Positions 60,770 through 64,000 of a DNA stretch of 64,000 nucleotides are shown here, piece after piece. The notes under the pieces were generated by a model, which worked only from the letters and a program-made list of their open reading frames with translations, made no database searches and had not been told where the DNA came from. Source of the DNA: Taenia hydatigena (Eukaryota; Platyhelminthes; Cestoda; Cyclophyllidea; Taeniidae); NCBI GenBank assembly GCA_036345935.2, contig JADWOT020000003.1:9040134-9104133 (forward strand), written 5' to 3'. The position numbers and the translations under genes are program-made. The number at the start of each line of letters is the position of its first letter. Position 1 is the stretch's first letter.

Positions 60770-61671
60770 GATTTTCACACATTTAAATCCAGGAGAGACC
60801 ACGCTGACATTGTTAAAATCAAATTCGACGTGATGTTACGTACCCATGTCACGAGCTATTAATACTGACAGTAAATGTGTGGCAGCGAATACAACTCGAG
60901 TGCTATGAAATGGTAGAAATCGAGTTTTTGATGCATGGTCGCTAACCTACACTATCATTACCGTCGACCTCCACGCGGATTGTCATCGTGAATCCGAACG
61001 TTGCTTTTTCTCACTTTAAGGTGGATTTGTGCAATGATGAAGGTGAGCGGGATGTTAGTAGGAGTTCAACGTCGTCTGCTTTATCATTGATAGGTGAATC
61101 GGTTGATATCCATCATAATGCGTGGAAGGTTTTATATCTTTGCTGTGTTGTGGCACAGACCACGCTCGGTTGCTTTTGATGGGCAGGTTGAAGTGGTGTG
61201 CACTGCAAGTAAACACACATTTAGTGGTTCAGACTGTTGAGTTGCAACTGGATGGATGAAGCAATAGTTGGTTTTGATGACTGATGGGGTAGTTTTTGGT
61301 ATGGAGTGTTCACGTATTGTGTTTGCTCTTTTGGAATGCATATTGTTCACAACTAAATATATCCAGGGTGACAGATCCATTCATTTAAAATTCGGTTTCA
61401 TTCAAAGCCATTTCAGAAGGAATTGATAACGTTGTATCAACAGTGCTGATGCGACAAAAACCAGATTAAGAATTTTGGAAAGAATTGAGTGGCAGAAGAG
61501 GGACGTAGGTGGTAGGAAATGATGCCAATCAGATGCTGTGTGGAACTTGACTTGCCTCAAAAATTCCTGTGGATGTGTATGCGACTGGATGTTGTGTTCA
61601 GCATCCACTTCTGGTTTGATTTCACCTTCATTTGCATTCTTCGTCGATAAAAACGCCACGCAGACTCGTCA
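60770..61671 (-). repeat. R1 copy S7 to S1 (inverse)
   Basis: This copy is closely similar to the reverse complement of 21987-22900: inverse S6 near 60.84-60.95 kb, S5 at 60.98-61.15 kb, S4 at 61.15-61.25 kb (GGTTGAAGTGGTGTGCACTG), S2 at 61.38-61.5 kb and S1 at 61.55-61.67 kb. It runs without a break into 61672-62290, whereas the 20-23 kb copy has about 1.3 kb of extra DNA at that join. Confidence 0.65.
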
Positions 61672-62290
61672 TGGCGAATGCGCGATTCCTAACCACGATT
61701 GCGGTAACCAACAATGGACGTAGCACATTTGTCGTGCTGAACGAACGAAGGCCTGTTTACAAACCATTCTGACTTTCATCCATGTCACACTACATCATGA
61801 CAGGGACAACATCCGTTTTTACCAACATTTTGGCCCATTTCTTGCCTTTCTAATCAAGCACGCCAGAATAGAGAACAATTGACGCATTACTTGTGGCCAA
61901 AAACACATTTTCTCACTTTCACTTGACTTAGGCGCCTACAATTGTTATTCCGGCGCATCAAGGTATTAAGCAAATTGCATCAAAACATTACAACATAATC
62001 ATCAACATCGGAAATCAGCATCTCCATTTACTCTCTCATCCACTCTCACTGCCAGACGCTGTTCTTGGGCTCGTTATATGGTCTCATTTCGAGCACACTT
62101 TAGCAGAAGTCACAGGAGAAGTAAAAATATCGCTTCTGCAACGATGTGAGTTCATACAGTGAGGCCAGCTATGCCAATATCGGACTCGCATCCTTCCAAC
62201 TTCACATCGCTGTATGAACCCACATCGTCGCTTAAGCGATATTTTCCCTTTTCTCGTGACTTCTGTTAAAGTGAGTTCGAACCGAGACTA
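61672..62290. repeat. R1 block S9 plus head-to-head S10 pair
   Basis: 61672-62050 is the reverse complement of 20301-20687. It ends in two opposed S10 blocks at 62070-62290: GTCTCATTTCGAGCACAC then CAGAAGTCAC; CTCGTGACTTCTGTTAAAG then CGAACCGAGAC. The TATA sites are variants here (ATATAA in - sense on the left, ACTATTGG on the right). Confidence 0.6.
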
Positions 62291-64000
62291 TTGGTCCGGT
62301 ACCCTGGAAGACCTGATTATTTTAATTACCATTTTTGGAAAAGTAATAGTGATGTGCCAACTGTACTTATGAAGTGACGGGCAACTCGTGAATTTCTGAA
62401 AGCTCTGGATGGCAGAACAGCATGTGGCGTGTAAAACAGCAAGGCACAGTTGTCTACCTCGGTAAAGTGAAAAGCTACAAATTTCTCTGCAACACACTCA
62501 CCCACAGTTTAGCTGCGTGTCGTGCAGCCGTTTCCTTTAGTTTCGAATCCCTAAGCCGAAGTGTCAATGAGGAGAAGGTTCACTCAAAGCAGCGACAGCG
62601 CTGATGACCGTGCCATCCGACAGGACTCAGGACAGTTCAGTAAATTGCTACCCAGCATCATCGTTTTGTCAGTCGCTACCTTTTACTCGTGACGCAGCCA
62701 TTGTAAGCAACCTACTGCCAAAGCCGAAATACTTGCGCGCATGTTACTCTTTTTTAGACCAACTAAGTTTGTAGTTCACCAAACATTCTGCAAATTTATT
62801 GTTTGGTCCTCAATAAAGTACCAATCTTCCCCACGGTTTTGTCGTTAAGTGCACAGGAAGAAGTAGCAATTTGAGATTGTTGCTTGCGTGAGCGGAGCCA
62901 TTCGACTGAGAACCGTCAAATTGCAGTGCTGTGACGAGAAGATTACCATGTGACAGTCCTCTCCACGCAAACGCACACAGGAGCTACTCACCCTTCTCCT
63001 TCCAATCGCTCGTCTTTTGCTGTCTCTGCATTTAGGAAGACATATTTTGGCTTCCAGTCATGATGATGCTAAGCTAACTGACTTCGCGACAAGTTTTGTT
63101 CCTTTCCTGATGAGGTAGCCGTTTGAATTTGTGTGCATCTCACTGCCAGCCACTACTCAATGCCTCCGGACCGATTTTGCCGCTCTGAATGATCCTATCC
63201 AAATGCTATGCTAAGAGGACAGGACTAAATTGATTTCCATCATTAAGTCCATTTGATAGCAAAGATATTAAGCTCTAGACTCTTCAATTTGACTAATCAA
63301 CTTCTTAGTGGCAGAATATGACACCAACTTTTGCTTCGCGAATCACTGGTTGACTTGATGCAGGTGTTTCCCGTAGCAGTTTACCTACAACTTTGAGATT
63401 CTTTGCACAGGACGTCGCTCTGACAATATACATCGCTTTCAAGTACATAGAGCTTAGATTGGTGTAAGAGATAACAATACGCAGACTTAGACAAGTCAGA
63501 ATCCCCACCAATGCAAGTGGGTGAGGGTGCGTGTAGGCGGTCAAGCAGGCCATGCAAAGCAGCTTATAGATGCGGTTAAGGAAGAGCTGCATGTCGAATC
63601 AATTGGACGCCTTCTTCCTACGCAAAGACCTACTTCCCCACCATTTCATATGGATTCAGTGGAATCGTTTGTGTGCCTACTTAGGATTAAGATCTTCTCA
63701 CATATTTCGTCTCGAAGTGTTCATTAAATGCAAGTAATTTCGTGTCTCTTGCTTACTTAGCCGTCGTATACCTGTCAAGTGTGGGAGGAGTGGTAACTTC
63801 TGAGGTGACAGCGTGGATCTTTTAGAATTTTCTTGAGGGAGGTTTAGACAAAAGCTGAAGTGCCCTGTCTTCCACGACAAGTGGAACAACACGGTAAAGT
63901 AGCCAACATTAGGGAAGAACTGAATAACAGACTCCTTTTAAGCGAACTCATTCACAGTTGAGCGTGTAACATGTAAAGTGGTGCTGAATAACAGACTTCT
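62291..64000 (-). repeat. R1 copy S19 to S12 (inverse), runs off the window
   Basis: 62.54-62.63 kb matches the S19 flank (CACTCAAAGCAGCGACA compares with CTCGAAGCAGCGACA at 51.30 kb). Inverse S19 is at 62.76-62.95 kb, S18 at about 62.96-63.03 kb, S17 at 63.05-63.27 kb, S16-S15 at 63.3-63.55 kb, S14-S13 at 63.6-63.83 kb, and the start of S12 is cut by the window end. A frame of 95 codons (63592-63305, -) spans S15-S16. It shows partial peptide similarity to the other copies but no known domain. Confidence 0.55.

Noticed and set aside
14140..64000. Possibility that R1 is a known LTR, LINE, Penelope or DNA transposon
   Set aside because: I looked for reverse transcriptase, integrase, protease and transposase motifs in the frames and saw none, and no long terminal repeats bracket the copies. 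The class stays open.
1..64000. CRISPR arrays, rRNA genes, histone genes, spliced-leader RNA genes
   Set aside because: No evenly spaced short repeats, no rRNA-like conserved cores, no histone peptides, and no spliced-leader exon with donor and Sm site were found on reading either strand.

Overview
This is low-density eukaryotic DNA, most likely from an invertebrate animal. The evidence is a nuclear-type tRNA-Tyr gene split by a short intron just 3' of the anticodon, a GT-AG intron in the one gene I can name, no long bacterial-style open frames, and about 27 kb of diverged repeats. I cannot place the species. A run of exactly 100 N at 32586-32685 marks a scaffold gap, so the order and orientation of the two sides rest on the assembly.

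Layout. 1-6.9 kb: mostly featureless, with tRNA-Tyr at 3245-3329. 6.9-12.2 kb: an F-box protein gene, best matched to the FBXO4 type, on the + strand (ATG at 11120, 141-bp intron, second exon to 12052). A near-identical but 3'-truncated copy lies on the - strand (7739 to 6894). The two copies form an inverted duplication with 843/842-bp arms and a 3.26-kb spacer, and they diverge from each other. 12.4 and 31.4 kb: one inverted pair of a roughly 320-bp dispersed repeat. 9.0 and 52.4 kb: a direct pair of a roughly 232-bp MITE-like element.

14.1-28.2 kb and 46.4-64 kb are built almost wholly from fragments of one complex repeat, called R1 here. I ordered it into about 19 blocks (S1 to S19, roughly 4-4.5 kb in all) by comparing copies with each other. 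R1 fragments occur in both orientations, in tandem, head to head and nested. Nearly every copy carries a conserved block with a TATA-box-like sequence pointing against the S1-to-S19 direction. Two R1 segments (49141-50440 and 56031-57330) are almost identical 1300-bp inverted arms, while the outer parts of the same palindrome are only about 85-88% alike. I recognise no transposase, reverse transcriptase, integrase or helicase in R1.

28.2-46.4 kb is mostly unique sequence without a gene I can name. It holds one disrupted coding-like segment (34526-34860, - strand), a strong G-quadruplex motif, and short simple repeats.

The named genes do not form a pathway. The window reads as a repeat-rich, rearranged region around one F-box gene and its partial copy. 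Block boundaries, identities and orientations were judged by eye and are approximate unless stated otherwise.
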